This document shows, piece after piece, positions 42,730 through 51,646 of a stretch of DNA of 64,000 nt. A program made the translations under genes and the position numbers. Position 1 is the first letter of the stretch. Each line of letters begins with the position of its first letter. Under the pieces are notes generated by a model, which was given only the letters and a program-made list of their open reading frames with translations, was not told where the DNA came from and searched no databases. This DNA comes from an uncultured Thermofilaceae archaeon (lineage in GTDB: Archaea; Thermoproteota; Thermoprotei; Thermofilales; Thermofilaceae): assembly GCA_938036345.1 (NCBI GenBank), contig CALHPJ010000018.1, positions 1 through 64,000 of the forward strand. The letters are read 5' to 3'.

Positions 42730-43866
42730 CTACCTGGTAATGGCGATTTCACTCAGCTCTTCAAGGTATCTATGTCCGCTCCCCTCTCTGAAATACCTGT
42801 AAGCTGGCTCCAATATGTTGCTTAATTCCTTGGCAACAGCCAGTTTTAGATCGAGAGGATGCACTTCCCCCTTTGCATACGCGCTCGTAAGCTCATAAAA
42901 TGAACTAAACTCTTTCACATCTCCGGTTCTCTTGCTAGTCACCTGCAATGGGTGTTTTCTATCCCTGAATAGAACATATTTTGCAAGCTCTAATACAGGA
43001 TTTAGCTCAACCTCCCTTGGTGGACAGTAGGCTTTTCTAAGCTTTTCAAAGATTTCGTGAGGGGAATCGTGTATAAAAATCGCGCTTTCTGGCTTCGATT
43101 TGGACATTTTCACATCCAAGATGCACTGTTCAAACGTATCCCTATCGCCGCTCTCTTTAGCGAGCAGCATGGACTTCCTCGTTTGCTCATCTATGTTCAT
43201 CCCGGTTAGTAGGTGATGGTGAACAGCCACTGGCTTGTATCCGCCTACCACTTCGCCCACTTCTATGGCGATTACATGGGCTTTACGCTGATCCATGCCC
43301 CCGTGGGCTAAGTTAACACCTAAACTGAATATATCGGCAACTTGCATCGGCACATACAGTAGCTGAGCAAAGCTAAGGCTTTCACCAAGTTTTCTACCCA
43401 TGATTGTTACAGATCTTCTAACTCGAGATAGGGTCGTGCTCATAGAGACCTTAATAACGTTGGTCATATAATCGATTCCACGCTTCTCATAAAGCTCAGA
43501 GCCCATGATAAACTGTGTCCTCTCAGGATCACCGCCTACGATTTTTAGCGAATACTTCAGAGCCTCCTTAAAGTAGCCTCCGGCTACGCGCTTGATGGTG
43601 TCCAAGTCGCCTCCCAACTTCTTGTTTATCCAAGAATGGTAGTCAGCAAGGAAAATCGTGGTTTTTATGCCTGCTTTCTGAAAGTCTGCTACTTTCTGCA
43701 TACAAAGTAAACCAGTCCCTAAGTGAACAAAGCCTGATATCTCGAAACCTATATAATGCCTTAAATCGCACCCCTCCTCTAGATGACTTCTTAAGCGGTC
43801 CACTGTAAGGACTTCCTCGGTAGGCTCCCTTAGAATAAGCTTTATTATCTCCTCGGGATCCATCAC
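42730..43866 (-). CDS. tyrS: Tyrosyl-tRNA synthetase
   Basis: A 378-residue class I synthetase of archaeal/eukaryotic type, with the HIGH-like motif HLGTG after [10 protein letters not shown], the tyrosine-pocket region, and the signature KMSKSKPES. TrpRS is excluded by the archaeal TyrRS pattern [19 protein letters not shown]. Length is normal. It is the last gene of the rpoF-DUF655-tyrS run on the minus strand. Confidence 0.94.
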   Translation of the reverse strand: MMDPEEIIKLILREPTEEVLTVDRLRSHLEEGCDLRHYIGFEISGFVHLGTGLLCMQKVADFQKAGIKTTIFLADYHSWINKKLGGDLDTIKRVAGGYFKEALKYSLKIVGGDPERTQFIMGSELYEKRGIDYMTNVIKVSMSTTLSRVRRSVTIMGRKLGESLSFAQLLYVPMQVADIFSLGVNLAHGGMDQRKAHVIAIEVGEVVGGYKPVAVHHHLLTGMNIDEQTRKSMLLAKESGDRDTFEQCILDVKMSKSKPESAIFIHDSPHEIFEKLRKAYCPPREVELNPVLELAKYVLFRDRKHPLQVTSKRTGDVKEFSSFYELTSAYAKGEVHPLDLKLAVAKELSNILEPAYRYFREGSGHRYLEELSEIAITR

Positions 43867-43895
43867 CAGGTAATTCTCGGGAAGTTTTTAACTTT

Positions 43896-44504
43896 TCAAG
43901 CCTCCTCGCCATAAGGTGTACGAGCGTGGGGTGGAGGGTTTACGAAAAGGTAGTGCCTTTGTTCGCCCCTCAATTCCTCCAGTATCCTTTCTTGAATGGA
44001 CTTCACAGGGTCTATCTTTACACGGTCGTATATGTCCTTGAAGGACTCAAAGGGTTTCCGTCTCCGTTCCTCTAAGATTTTCCATAACAACCTTTTACCT
44101 ATACCAGGTAAGAGTTCAAGTGAATGCATTCTAGTTGTAAGTGGTTCCGCCTTATTGAAGAACTCTACAAACTCATTTTCTCTTTGGATAATTATTCGCC
44201 TTATTGTCTCTTGAAGCTCAGCCTTTGCGTTAGCTGTAAGTTCATCGTATGTAAGTCTCCTAGTAACTTTAATTAACTGCCCTTCAAGTTCCCTCAATAG
44301 TGGGATCCTTTCGCCGGGTTTCAGCTCTAAGCCGGGTAGGGGTGCCAATTCTAAAAGTGTAAAAAATTTGTCTCCGATGGCTTGTGCTACAGGCCCTTTC
44401 ACGCCCTCCCTTTTACCCCTGCTAATCGTTAGACCGTAAGGTAAGAAATCTAGAATGTAGACGTATTCTTCATAAATTTTTTGTTTTCTTTCCTGAAATT
44501 TCAT
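43896..44504 (-). CDS. DUF655 RNA-associated protein
   Basis: A 202-residue protein of DUF655: YVYILDFLPYG at the N-terminus, and a helix-hairpin-helix region LELLPGIGKRLLWKILEERRRKPFESF. It is conserved next to rpoF and L21e in archaea and presumed to bind nucleic acid. The start overlaps the rpoF stop by four bases (ATGA). Confidence 0.9.
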   Translation of the reverse strand: MKFQERKQKIYEEYVYILDFLPYGLTISRGKREGVKGPVAQAIGDKFFTLLELAPLPGLELKPGERIPLLRELEGQLIKVTRRLTYDELTANAKAELQETIRRIIIQRENEFVEFFNKAEPLTTRMHSLELLPGIGKRLLWKILEERRRKPFESFKDIYDRVKIDPVKSIQERILEELRGEQRHYLFVNPPPHARTPYGEEA

Positions 44505-44833
44505 ATATCTCTCCTAAATTCATTTATTTTATTAAGAATATTTTTAATATCTTCATTTGAAAATATCTTTGAAATTGGTGCTAAAATCGTTCTTACTTCT
44601 TCTTCCGATTCAGGCGCAATATTAGCTAACTGGACTGCTATTTCCTCCGGTAGGCCTGCCTCCCGCAGGTCCTCTACCAACTTAGCTGCATTACTGGCAC
44701 TCATTTTTTTGAATTTCCTTGCATAATCTAAGACCAGTACCTCAACGCTGGTTAGCTCACGTTTGCTGCTTTCGTTAAGTAGAATCTCAGCTACCTCTGG
44801 CAATGTAAGCATCTTTTCTTTGGTAACCTTCAC
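44501..44833 (-). CDS. rpoF: DNA-directed RNA polymerase subunit F (Rpb4)
   Basis: A 110-residue stalk subunit that pairs with subunit E (Rpb7). The HRDC-like helical segment ASNAAKLVEDLREAGLPEEIAVQLANIAP is typical. Promoter: a CTTATATAAC element centred near 44874 on the minus strand. Cotranscribed with DUF655. Confidence 0.92.
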   Translation of the reverse strand: MKVTKEKMLTLPEVAEILLNESSKRELTSVEVLVLDYARKFKKMSASNAAKLVEDLREAGLPEEIAVQLANIAPESEEEVRTILAPISKIFSNEDIKNILNKINEFRRDI

Positions 44834-44908
44834 TGTGGGGCACCTCTCTAACTGAGGGCTTTTCCCTGTTATATAAGTTTAAAGCGGGGCTACCGCGTCT
44901 TCCGCTCG

Positions 44909-44920
44909 ATAAATTTATCA
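44909..44920 (+). promoter_or_regulatory. TATA box of rpl21e
   Basis: The palindromic GATAAATTTATC is centred about 30 bases before the rpl21e ATG. Together with the separate element near 44874 for rpoF, it gives a divergent promoter pair in the 111 bases between the two genes. Confidence 0.55.
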
Positions 44921-44944
44921 GAGACCAAGATCTCTGGGGCGCGT

Positions 44945-45259
44945 ATGAGGCATTCAAAGGGTTATAGAAACAGGACACGAAAGCTCCTTCGGAAGACTCC
45001 ACGCGAAAGAGGTAGACCTGGCTTAAGTAGACTGCTGTATGAGTATAAGGAAGGCGACTTAGTTTGCATAGATATATGCCCAAATTACGTGGAAACCGCG
45101 CCGCATAGGAGGTACCAGGGGAAAATAGGGACTATAGTGGGCGTGAGAGGGAAAGCGTACTTGGTAAGTGTCAAGATAGGGGGTAAGGATAAGATCATAA
45201 TTACCACGAAGGATCATTTAAAGCCGTTTAAGCAACAGGAGGCCTCAGCCCAAGTATAA
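44945..45259 (+). CDS. rpl21e: Large ribosomal subunit protein L21e
   Basis: A 104-residue L21e: MRHSKGYRNRTRKLLRK at the start, PHRRYQGKIGTIVGVRGKAY in the SH3-like barrel. The last 32 bases overlap the 3' end of pus10 on the other strand. The rpoF-L21e-pus10-srp54 neighbourhood is conserved in archaea, though here L21e is on the opposite strand to its partners. Confidence 0.95.
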   Translation: MRHSKGYRNRTRKLLRKTPRERGRPGLSRLLYEYKEGDLVCIDICPNYVETAPHRRYQGKIGTIVGVRGKAYLVSVKIGGKDKIIITTKDHLKPFKQQEASAQV

Positions 45260-46568
45260 AATCGCTCACCATCTCTGGCTCCTCTATCCACAGAATGTCG
45301 AGTTCTTCGACAGTGATATTAACGCCGAGCACCTCAGCAACGTTTGGCCGAGTTCGCCCTTGATCTCCATGTATTAACTCCTTTACGTAAAGCCCGCCTT
45401 GGCAAGTGATCTCAAGTAGAATTTCTCGTTCTCCTAAAGCTTTAGCTTTCAACTCGTATACTATTTTTTTTCTTACTTTATCGTTTTTTCTTCTCAATAT
45501 TCTCAATGGTGTCCGCTGGCTGACTAGTAGATTCCTGAACTTGGCTTCCAGCTCTTCAAGCGCGTGGTCGCTAATGGGTTGACCAAGCTTTACCTTGGCG
45601 ACGTACTTCTTACGCGCTATCTCCGAGAAGGCTTTAAGCTTAGGCACCAGTTTGCCGTCAACGTACACCAGGTTCTCCACTTCGACGAGCCCCTTGGCCG
45701 AGTCGTTTATTAATCGCTCAGCCATTCCCAGGTCCACGCTCCGGACTTTCGGCGATACGATTTCAACAACAAAGGGCCTTCCATTACCAAGCGTTCTCAC
45801 ATCAAGGTCTTCTCTGCCAGCGGCGTGGAGTTTCGCATCTCTGGCTCCGAATAGCTTGATAAGTGGTGCAGTAATTAGCTCCTCTATAGACGTGTTATAG
45901 CTGATCCTCGAGTCCGGCTGGTAGAGCCAAGGGCTTTGCGGTAGCCCTCTCACTTTTTTCCTGTACCTACCGTATATGAACACCGGCCTTGGCTCTGCTA
46001 CCACTTTCCATGTTTTCGCGTCAATTATAAAAACTAGGTCAGGTTTATCGGGTGAGTAAAATTTTCCAGTTAAAGATTGGATCTGCTTACCAACTTCACG
46101 TGTTAGCTCGCTTTTAATCGACTCCGATCTTTCAAGCCTAAAATTTAGCCAGAGGCTCTCTTCGCGCTCAATTATTTCGTGAGGTATCGAGCATCCGACT
46201 TGAAAGGTACTGTATTCGTATTCCTTTCCGACTTCAACGCACATGGTCGCTAATTCATTCACTTTACTCACTAAGTTTTTACATATGTAGCATTCAACTT
46301 CTTTGATGGGTTCAGCCCCGATTTTAGCTAGAGTTAAACGAGCGGCGTTAAAGCCTGAAAGCGCCAGCGATTTAAGCAGCTCCTCATTCCATTCGCCAAG
46401 AGCCGTATCGTAAGCCTCCATTAAAAGTATAGTTTTTAAAGCGCGGCCCCGTTCGGCGTTTGTCAGCCCGTAACCCATCATGCCGAAGAGTCTTCCTAGA
46501 CATGAATCACAGAGCGGGTATTTTTGAATGGCCTGCTTGGCTACGTTAATTATCTCGCTTGCTCGCAT
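45228..46568 (-). CDS. pus10: tRNA pseudouridine synthase Pus10
   Basis: A 446-residue enzyme making pseudouridine 54 and 55 in archaeal tRNA. The N-terminal zinc/THUMP region has CDSC and CYIC pairs. The catalytic domain carries GREDLDVRTLGNGRPF, with the catalytic Asp. It overlaps the TrmY-like gene by 23 bases, which links Psi54 formation with a putative Psi54 methyltransferase relative. Confidence 0.93.
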   Translation of the reverse strand: MRASEIINVAKQAIQKYPLCDSCLGRLFGMMGYGLTNAERGRALKTILLMEAYDTALGEWNEELLKSLALSGFNAARLTLAKIGAEPIKEVECYICKNLVSKVNELATMCVEVGKEYEYSTFQVGCSIPHEIIEREESLWLNFRLERSESIKSELTREVGKQIQSLTGKFYSPDKPDLVFIIDAKTWKVVAEPRPVFIYGRYRKKVRGLPQSPWLYQPDSRISYNTSIEELITAPLIKLFGARDAKLHAAGREDLDVRTLGNGRPFVVEIVSPKVRSVDLGMAERLINDSAKGLVEVENLVYVDGKLVPKLKAFSEIARKKYVAKVKLGQPISDHALEELEAKFRNLLVSQRTPLRILRRKNDKVRKKIVYELKAKALGEREILLEITCQGGLYVKELIHGDQGRTRPNVAEVLGVNITVEELDILWIEEPEMVSDFILGLRPPVA

Positions 46569-47085
46569 ATGATAACCTATCTAGGAGGATATTTAAAACA
46601 GGTATTATTTGATCAGGCCACTGCCTATCCACGGGACATTTCAAATACGCTACGTTCGCCGGTACCTTGTAAGCCTGACCCCTATAAACGAAAGGTATGA
46701 TAAAAGCTACAGGGGCTCGAGGAGGGTCCTCTAGGAGGTCTTTCCCAAATGGTGCACAAAAATACTTTATCGGAAAATTAAGCAAGTATGACTCTAGATC
46801 CCGTTTACTTATGAGCACGCCGCTGCGCACCGTGCCGCGTCCTTCGCGAATCGCGCGAAAAACCCTCCTTAAAATACCCAGCAGTGAACCTTCGTCAGGC
46901 CTAACGCCTCTTAAGTGCTCGCTAACAAAATGTATCGCCACCTTATTCGTATGGAAAATGAGGTCGGCATCCCTGCGTAGTCCATGGGAGAGCATTATAC
47001 TGGAGGATATGCAGCGGGCCATTAAAGGCATGTTCTCTATAAGCTCGTCTTCGCTTTGAGCTAGCAGAATAAAGCGGCGCCGCAT
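46546..47085 (-). CDS. Divergent TrmY-like (DUF358) protein
   Basis: A 179-residue protein with the N-terminal half of the TrmY family (RFILLAQ, then MARCISSSIMLSHGLRRDADLIF and GVRPDEGSLLGILRRVFRAIREG). In the SAM-knot region, where TrmY has GDHxG, this protein reads IIPFVYRGQAY, so SAM binding may be lost or changed. Coupled to srp54 upstream (TGATG) and to pus10 downstream (23-base overlap). It may assist or regulate Psi54 modification; this is inference. Confidence 0.75.
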   Translation of the reverse strand: MRRRFILLAQSEDELIENMPLMARCISSSIMLSHGLRRDADLIFHTNKVAIHFVSEHLRGVRPDEGSLLGILRRVFRAIREGRGTVRSGVLISKRDLESYLLNFPIKYFCAPFGKDLLEDPPRAPVAFIIPFVYRGQAYKVPANVAYLKCPVDRQWPDQIIPVLNILLDRLSYASKRDN

Positions 47086-48383
47086 CAGATACCAGGTATC
47101 AGGCGCCCCCCTCGGCTCCTGCTTAGTTGCCTTAAAAGCTTCTGCGTTCTCTTATACGTAGTTAACAGGTTCTTCACATCCTTTGTGCTGGTTCCCGAAC
47201 CTTTAGCGATCCTAATAATCCTAGACCTGGTTATAGTATCCGGGTTTGCTAGCTCCTCTCTCGTCATCGAGTTCATTATAGCTATCCATTTTTTCACATT
47301 TTCTGAACCTGCTTTTTCTAATTCCGGTGTAATCTCATATGATCCAGGTAGCAACTCCAAAATTTTTCTCAAAGGCCCCATCTTTGAAAGACCCTCGAGC
47401 TGCTGCTTGAATTCGAGCAGGGTAAACCTACCCCTGATCAGTGCATCGGGTTGTGCGACTAACTGAGCTTTACGCATTCGATCCACTAAAGATTTTAGAT
47501 CCCCCATTCCAAGAAGCCTACTTACAAAAGAGGGTGGGTCGAAGGGGTCTAACTCCTCCAGCTTTTCCCCTACACCTATGAAGATCACCTTTGCGCCGGT
47601 TTTCGCAACAGCGGCAAGCGCCCCACCCCCCCTGGCTGAACCATCCATTTTCGTAAGTATTATTGACCCCAAGGGAGCCACCTTGTGAAATGCCTCAGCT
47701 TGAGCCCCAGCCCTCTTACCTATCGTAGCATCAAGGACAAGCACTACTTCGTCCGGTTTCAGCGAGTTCACAAGCTCCTTCATTTCATTCAGTAAATCTT
47801 TCTCCTCCTTGTGCCGCCCAGCCGTGTCCACTATTATGAGCTCTACACCTTTGGCTCTTAGAGCCTCCACTCCATTTAGAGCCACTTCGACTGATGGCGC
47901 ACCTTTTAATCCGTAGAACTCAACGCCGATGGAGTTAGCTAGCTGGCTTAGTTGCTCGTAGGCCCCAGGCCTGTAATTGTCAGCGCATATTAATCCAACC
48001 TTAAACCCCCTTTTTTTATAGTATAGGGCTAACTTAGCAGCTGTAGTAGTTTTTCCAGATCCCTGAAGGCCTACAAGCAGTAGAACCCCCCCTTTCCTAA
48101 CTTTAAGTTCATGTTTGTTTTCGCCACCCAGTACGTTAACTAACTCCTCGTAGAGCGCGCGGAGAAGTAGCTCCCGTCTCGAAAATCCCGGAGGCACATC
48201 CTCCTTGAACACGCGCTCCTCTACTTTCCTGGTCAGCTCGAGAACCAAGTCCGGGCTTACATCAGCTTTAAGCAGTTCCCTCTCTAGCTCCCTTAAAGTT
48301 TTTTTAACAGCTACCCTATCTATAATTGGTTCTCTTTTAATTAGCGATACTATTCTAGCTAAACCTTTCCTAAGCTCCTCCAT
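47085..48383 (-). CDS. srp54: Signal recognition particle GTPase SRP54
   Basis: A 432-residue protein: N domain (1-90), G domain with GLQGSGKTTTAAK, DTAGRHKEE and TKMDGSARGG, and a methionine-poor M domain from about residue 310 (MGPLRKILELLPG). It binds signal sequences and 7S RNA and delivers ribosomes to the membrane. Located seven bases after secG and coupled to the TrmY-like gene. Confidence 0.95.
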   Translation of the reverse strand: MEELRKGLARIVSLIKREPIIDRVAVKKTLRELERELLKADVSPDLVLELTRKVEERVFKEDVPPGFSRRELLLRALYEELVNVLGGENKHELKVRKGGVLLLVGLQGSGKTTTAAKLALYYKKRGFKVGLICADNYRPGAYEQLSQLANSIGVEFYGLKGAPSVEVALNGVEALRAKGVELIIVDTAGRHKEEKDLLNEMKELVNSLKPDEVVLVLDATIGKRAGAQAEAFHKVAPLGSIILTKMDGSARGGGALAAVAKTGAKVIFIGVGEKLEELDPFDPPSFVSRLLGMGDLKSLVDRMRKAQLVAQPDALIRGRFTLLEFKQQLEGLSKMGPLRKILELLPGSYEITPELEKAGSENVKKWIAIMNSMTREELANPDTITRSRIIRIAKGSGTSTKDVKNLLTTYKRTQKLLRQLSRSRGGRLIPGI

Positions 48384-48389
48384 CTTCGG

Positions 48390-48563
48390 TTACGGCGGGA
48401 TTGGCAATACTAGGTGGGCAATCATTATGCACAACATCAAACCTACAGCTAAGGCCACAATAGCTTCTGGACGCAGCTTAATCCCTCCGACCTCCTCTTC
48501 GAAGTAGGTGATCAAGCCTGCAGCAGATTGGGGCGCTCGTACCCTCTTTTTACCTTTAGCCAT
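48390..48563 (-). CDS. secG: Preprotein translocase subunit SecG (Sec61-beta)
   Basis: A 57-residue archaeal Sec61-beta: basic N-terminus MAKGKKRVRAPQSAAGLITYF, the signature LRPEAIVALAVGLMLCIMI as a single membrane span, and a short Pro-rich end. Part of the SecYE-beta channel. Six bases before srp54, which fits a secretion operon. A TTTAAAAA element about 60 bases upstream on the minus strand is a possible promoter. Confidence 0.92.
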   Translation of the reverse strand: MAKGKKRVRAPQSAAGLITYFEEEVGGIKLRPEAIVALAVGLMLCIMIAHLVLPIPP

Positions 48564-48665
48564 CAATCAGTAGAACCTCTGCGAGTGATAAAACTTTCGA
48601 TAGAATTGACGTCGCACCGCTTTTTAAACGTCACTATGCTCGCTAGGTTGCCCTCCTAGCTAAGC

Positions 48666-49262
48666 TCATGGGTACTGTAAATCGCCTTCCACTCTCTCGA
48701 CCAATAATTTTCCAGGTACTGGTTTGGGCGGTTTTATGCTGCTTAGGCCTAGAGGGTCGTCCATGATCAAAGTGAAACTGTCACCTTGCTCAGCGACTTT
48801 CGCTACGAACTCCCGATAATTACTTGCATCCATGCCCAGCGCTTCGAAGGATTTTGCGGCCTCCACGATCAATTGCAAAATTCCTTCAATGTTTGTAACC
48901 ATCATCTGCGCTGCAATACCGGGATCCAGCGCAAAGCCAAGCTCTGGTATCTCGATAGAGGCAACATTACTGCGGATCACGTGTGCATACAAATCATCCA
49001 TGCTGTCAACTTTATAGTATAGCCTGACGTGCTTTCTCGCCTCTAAAGGTATCACATCAGTGTGCCTATAACCGCACTTTGAACACGTTCTAGAGGACAG
49101 CAGAACCTTCCCGATATCCGGTATGTCGTATATGCTTTCTCTAATCACCACATTCGAGCCACAAAACGGACACTCGGTTACAAATTCATCGAAGTAAGCA
49201 GCATATACTGCGATATTCTCCGGCAGCTGGTTTAAAGTTCTTCGATCCCCTCCTTCCGGCAT
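48666..49262 (-). CDS. ZPR1-type zinc-finger protein
   Basis: A 198-residue archaeal ZPR1-domain protein: CPFCG and CSKCGYRHTDV form the zinc finger at about residues 31-68, followed by the beta/helical ZPR1 domain. Eukaryotic ZPR1 works with eEF1A; the archaeal role is unknown. ATG 49262 is chosen because a TATA element at 49288-49296 puts the transcript start right there, as a leaderless mRNA; a longer form from 49316 is in frame. Confidence 0.82.
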   Translation of the reverse strand: MPEGGDRRTLNQLPENIAVYAAYFDEFVTECPFCGSNVVIRESIYDIPDIGKVLLSSRTCSKCGYRHTDVIPLEARKHVRLYYKVDSMDDLYAHVIRSNVASIEIPELGFALDPGIAAQMMVTNIEGILQLIVEAAKSFEALGMDASNYREFVAKVAEQGDSFTLIMDDPLGLSSIKPPKPVPGKLLVERVEGDLQYP

Positions 49263-49287
49263 ACTAGGGAGGGTGTAGTAAGCTCGC

Positions 49288-49296
49288 CTTATAAGG
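49288..49296 (-). promoter_or_regulatory. TATA box of the ZPR1 gene
   Basis: The palindromic CTTATAAGG is centred 29 bases upstream of the ATG at 49262, the spacing expected for a leaderless transcript. Confidence 0.55.
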
Positions 49297-49316
49297 CCTA
49301 TTTGTAAAAGATGCAC

Positions 49317-50200
49317 ACATAGTATAACGAGGGTTTACTTTCAATTGCATCTCAAACCGATGTAAGGCTGATTGCTGAAGAGGGCTTTAAAGCAGGTTAA
49401 GTGCATCTACTCAGTTAATCCAGGTTAACCTGCCGAATTAATTGCCAGCTCCGCTCGAGAGCTTGCGATAATCTACCGTTTGTACAGCGATGTGGTAGAT
49501 CTACTGCCAGGACGGATGGTCGGTGTTTCCCCACTAAAAGTTCACCTGCCCTTAAAAAGAAATAACAGAAAGGCTCCCCTGAGCTCCTGCCATACAGAGT
49601 GCAACTCGACCGCAACTTACACAGTCGCTACCTAGCTGAGCCTCCTCCTTATGCTTTGACTTTAGCGCATAGCGAAGTTAAAGCCAGGAATAGAAGCGCT
49701 TAACGGCACTTTTCGGTTTACACATTTGTGCCTAGTTTAGGGCATAATTAAAAGTTGTTACTCCGATCGGAGAGCGGCTCAACTATTAAAAGTTATACAG
49801 CATCGACATAGGCAACTATTACATTTTCTTCAGCGTAGGTGAAATCACAGTATGGGCTGGAATATTTCGAAGTACCATTGCCCTTAAAATGCTTTAAGAA
49901 GGCAGCATCGATCAATACCATACGCAAATTGCTTGAAAGGGGCATCAAAGGGCTCTACGAGAGGCCTAGAATCACCAGGTTCACTACCCGGAGGGGCAGG
50001 CTACTTTGCTGAAGAGCGGGTCCTCCGGGAGGCTCTCCCCCGGCTCTTCAGAGAGCCTGTGAAGCCGGCCCACCCCCGGTGGAGTGAGGTTCGACAACTG
50101 CTCAAAAGCGGTGAAGGAGAGCCAGAGGGGAAGTCGCCGGTTCCACTGTGCTCCGGGAACGAGATCTGATTTACTGCTCTACCTGGTGCACGAAAGCTGA
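49317..50200. other. Gene-poor stretch with possible decayed coding sequence
   Basis: No intact gene is supported. On the plus strand near 49905-50010 one frame reads RKLLERGIKGLYERPRITRF and ends in a stop. A second frame continues to 50169 with VLREALPRLFREPVKPAHP and a stop near PLCSGNEI. This looks like a frameshifted gene end, perhaps from a mobile element, but I cannot assign a family. The minus strand near 49430-49610 has an unassigned 66-codon frame. No RNase P or SRP RNA motifs were recognised. Confidence 0.4.
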
Positions 50201-50202
50201 AA

Positions 50203-50212
50203 GGATATATAT
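50203..50212 (+). promoter_or_regulatory. TATA box of tRNA-Asn
   Basis: GGATATATAT is centred 26 bases before the first base of tRNA-Asn, so transcription would start at or next to the mature 5' end. Confidence 0.65.
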
Positions 50213-50233
50213 CCCGTGACAAGTCACCCCTAT

Positions 50234-50336
50234 GCCGGGGTAGCTTAGCCCGGTAGTGCCGAAACCCTGTGTCGGCCTCGAAAGCGCCCGGCTGTTAACC
50301 GGGAGGTCCCGGGTTCGAATCCCGGCCCCGGCGCCA
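50234..50336 (+). tRNA. tRNA-Asn (GTT) with D-arm intron
   Basis: Acceptor stem GCCGGGG/CCCCGGC, anticodon arm CCCGG-CTGTTAA-CCGGG (anticodon GTT), variable loop AGGTC, T-arm CCGGG-TTCGAAT-CCCGG, discriminator G and encoded CCA. The D-arm is interrupted. Excising 26 bases restores GCTT-AGCCCGGTA-GAGC, the normal archaeal Asn D-arm, and a 77-base molecule including CCA. Confidence 0.94.
50257..50282 (+). other. Intron of tRNA-Asn (26 nt) between positions 22 and 23
   Basis: The boundaries are unambiguous if the D-arm must be canonical, since sliding by one base breaks the stem. The intron can form a GCCGA/TCGGC stem with a nine-base loop. Such non-canonical sites are known in Thermoproteota and need an endonuclease with relaxed specificity; an endA gene lies 1.3 kb away. 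Confidence 0.8.
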
Positions 50337-50493
50337 CGCTTTGCATTTACCTTTATCAAGACCCGTGTTGCGCGCGCCAAAAATTTCAAGGAACCAATAC
50401 TTACTGCACAAGTTCCCAATTTTTCTAGGTGTTTTTCATTATAATGGAAATATTTAAGTCAATGGTCGCGTAACCCCCGCGAGGGACAGGTAG

Positions 50494-51597
50494 ATGAAAG
50501 TTACTGTCAGCCATATAAAGGCTGATATCGGCGGCTGGGTTGGGCACAGTACTGTTCATCCTAAGTTAATAGATTACGCTGAGAAAAAATTGAGAGAAGC
50601 TAAGGAAACGGGCTTGATTATAGATTACTGCGTTTTCAATTGTGGAGATGACTTGCAGCTTCTTATGACGCATACCAGGGGGGACAATAACCCCGAAATT
50701 CATAAGCTAGCATGGGACACATTTGTTGAAGCCACAGAGAAAGTTAGCAAACCACTAAAACTCTATGGAGCTGGTCAAGATTTACTCAAGGATACATTTA
50801 GCGGTAATGTGAAAGGCATGGGTCCTGGAGTAGCTGAAATGACTTTCGAGGAGAGAAAAAGCGAGCCAATAATAGTGTTTGCAGCTGATAAAACTGAACC
50901 TGGCGCGTGGAACATGCCACTTTATAAAATGTTTGCTGATCCCTTCAATACAGCCGGCTTGGTCATCGATCCAAGCATGCATGATGGGTTTAAATTCGAA
51001 GTCTACGATGTAATTGAGCATAAGTACGTTATTATGAACACTCCGGAGGAAGCCTACGATCTCCTAGCATTAATCGGCACACCCGGTAGGTACGTGATTA
51101 GGAGAGTGTATAGGAAGTCCGACAACGAAATTGGTGCTGCGGCCAGTGTAACTAGGCTAAGTTTGATAGCTGGCCGCTATGTAGGTAAAGATGATCCTGT
51201 GCTCATAGTCAGGACTCAGCATGGCTTCCCCGCTGTTGGTGAGGTGCTTGAGGCATTTGCTTTTCCCCACATAGTGGCTGGATGGATGAGGGGAAGCCAC
51301 CACGGTCCACTAATGCCAGTAGCTTTGAAAAACGCTAAACCAACTAGGTTCGACGGTCCACCGAGAGTAGTAGCGCTTGGGTTCCAACTCCACAATGGGT
51401 ACCTGGAAGGTCCCAACGATCTTTTCGACGATCCAGCTTTTGACTACACAAGGAGAGTGGCCATGGAGATCGCCGACTACTTAAGAAGGCATGGACCTTT
51501 CATGCCTCATAGATTGGGACCCGACGAGATGGAATACACGACGCTGCCAGCCGTTTTAGAGAAACTAAGGGATAGGCTTAAACCCAGCGAAGAGTAA
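50494..51597 (+). CDS. fbp: Fructose 1,6-bisphosphate aldolase/phosphatase
   Basis: A 367-residue bifunctional archaeal enzyme making fructose 6-phosphate from triose phosphates in gluconeogenesis. Conserved blocks include VGDDLQL-like CGDDLQLLMTHTRG, GAGQDLLKDTFSGNVKGMGPG, YVGKDDPV with the Schiff-base Lys, AFPHIVAGWMRGSHHGPLMP and EMEYTTLP. The promoter is an ATATTTAAG element centred near 50454. Its presence implies carbon assimilation beyond sugar use. Confidence 0.96.
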   Translation: MKVTVSHIKADIGGWVGHSTVHPKLIDYAEKKLREAKETGLIIDYCVFNCGDDLQLLMTHTRGDNNPEIHKLAWDTFVEATEKVSKPLKLYGAGQDLLKDTFSGNVKGMGPGVAEMTFEERKSEPIIVFAADKTEPGAWNMPLYKMFADPFNTAGLVIDPSMHDGFKFEVYDVIEHKYVIMNTPEEAYDLLALIGTPGRYVIRRVYRKSDNEIGAAASVTRLSLIAGRYVGKDDPVLIVRTQHGFPAVGEVLEAFAFPHIVAGWMRGSHHGPLMPVALKNAKPTRFDGPPRVVALGFQLHNGYLEGPNDLFDDPAFDYTRRVAMEIADYLRRHGPFMPHRLGPDEMEYTTLPAVLEKLRDRLKPSEE

Positions 51598-51646
51598 AAT
51601 AAGTTAACATTATTGTATTTTTATTTTTAAATTTTTGTGATATAAG

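Noticed and set aside
49317-50200. RNase P RNA or SRP 7S RNA in the gene-poor stretch
   Set aside because: None of the conserved cores I could look for (such as GAAAGUCC of RNase P or the SRP Alu/S-domain loops) was found.
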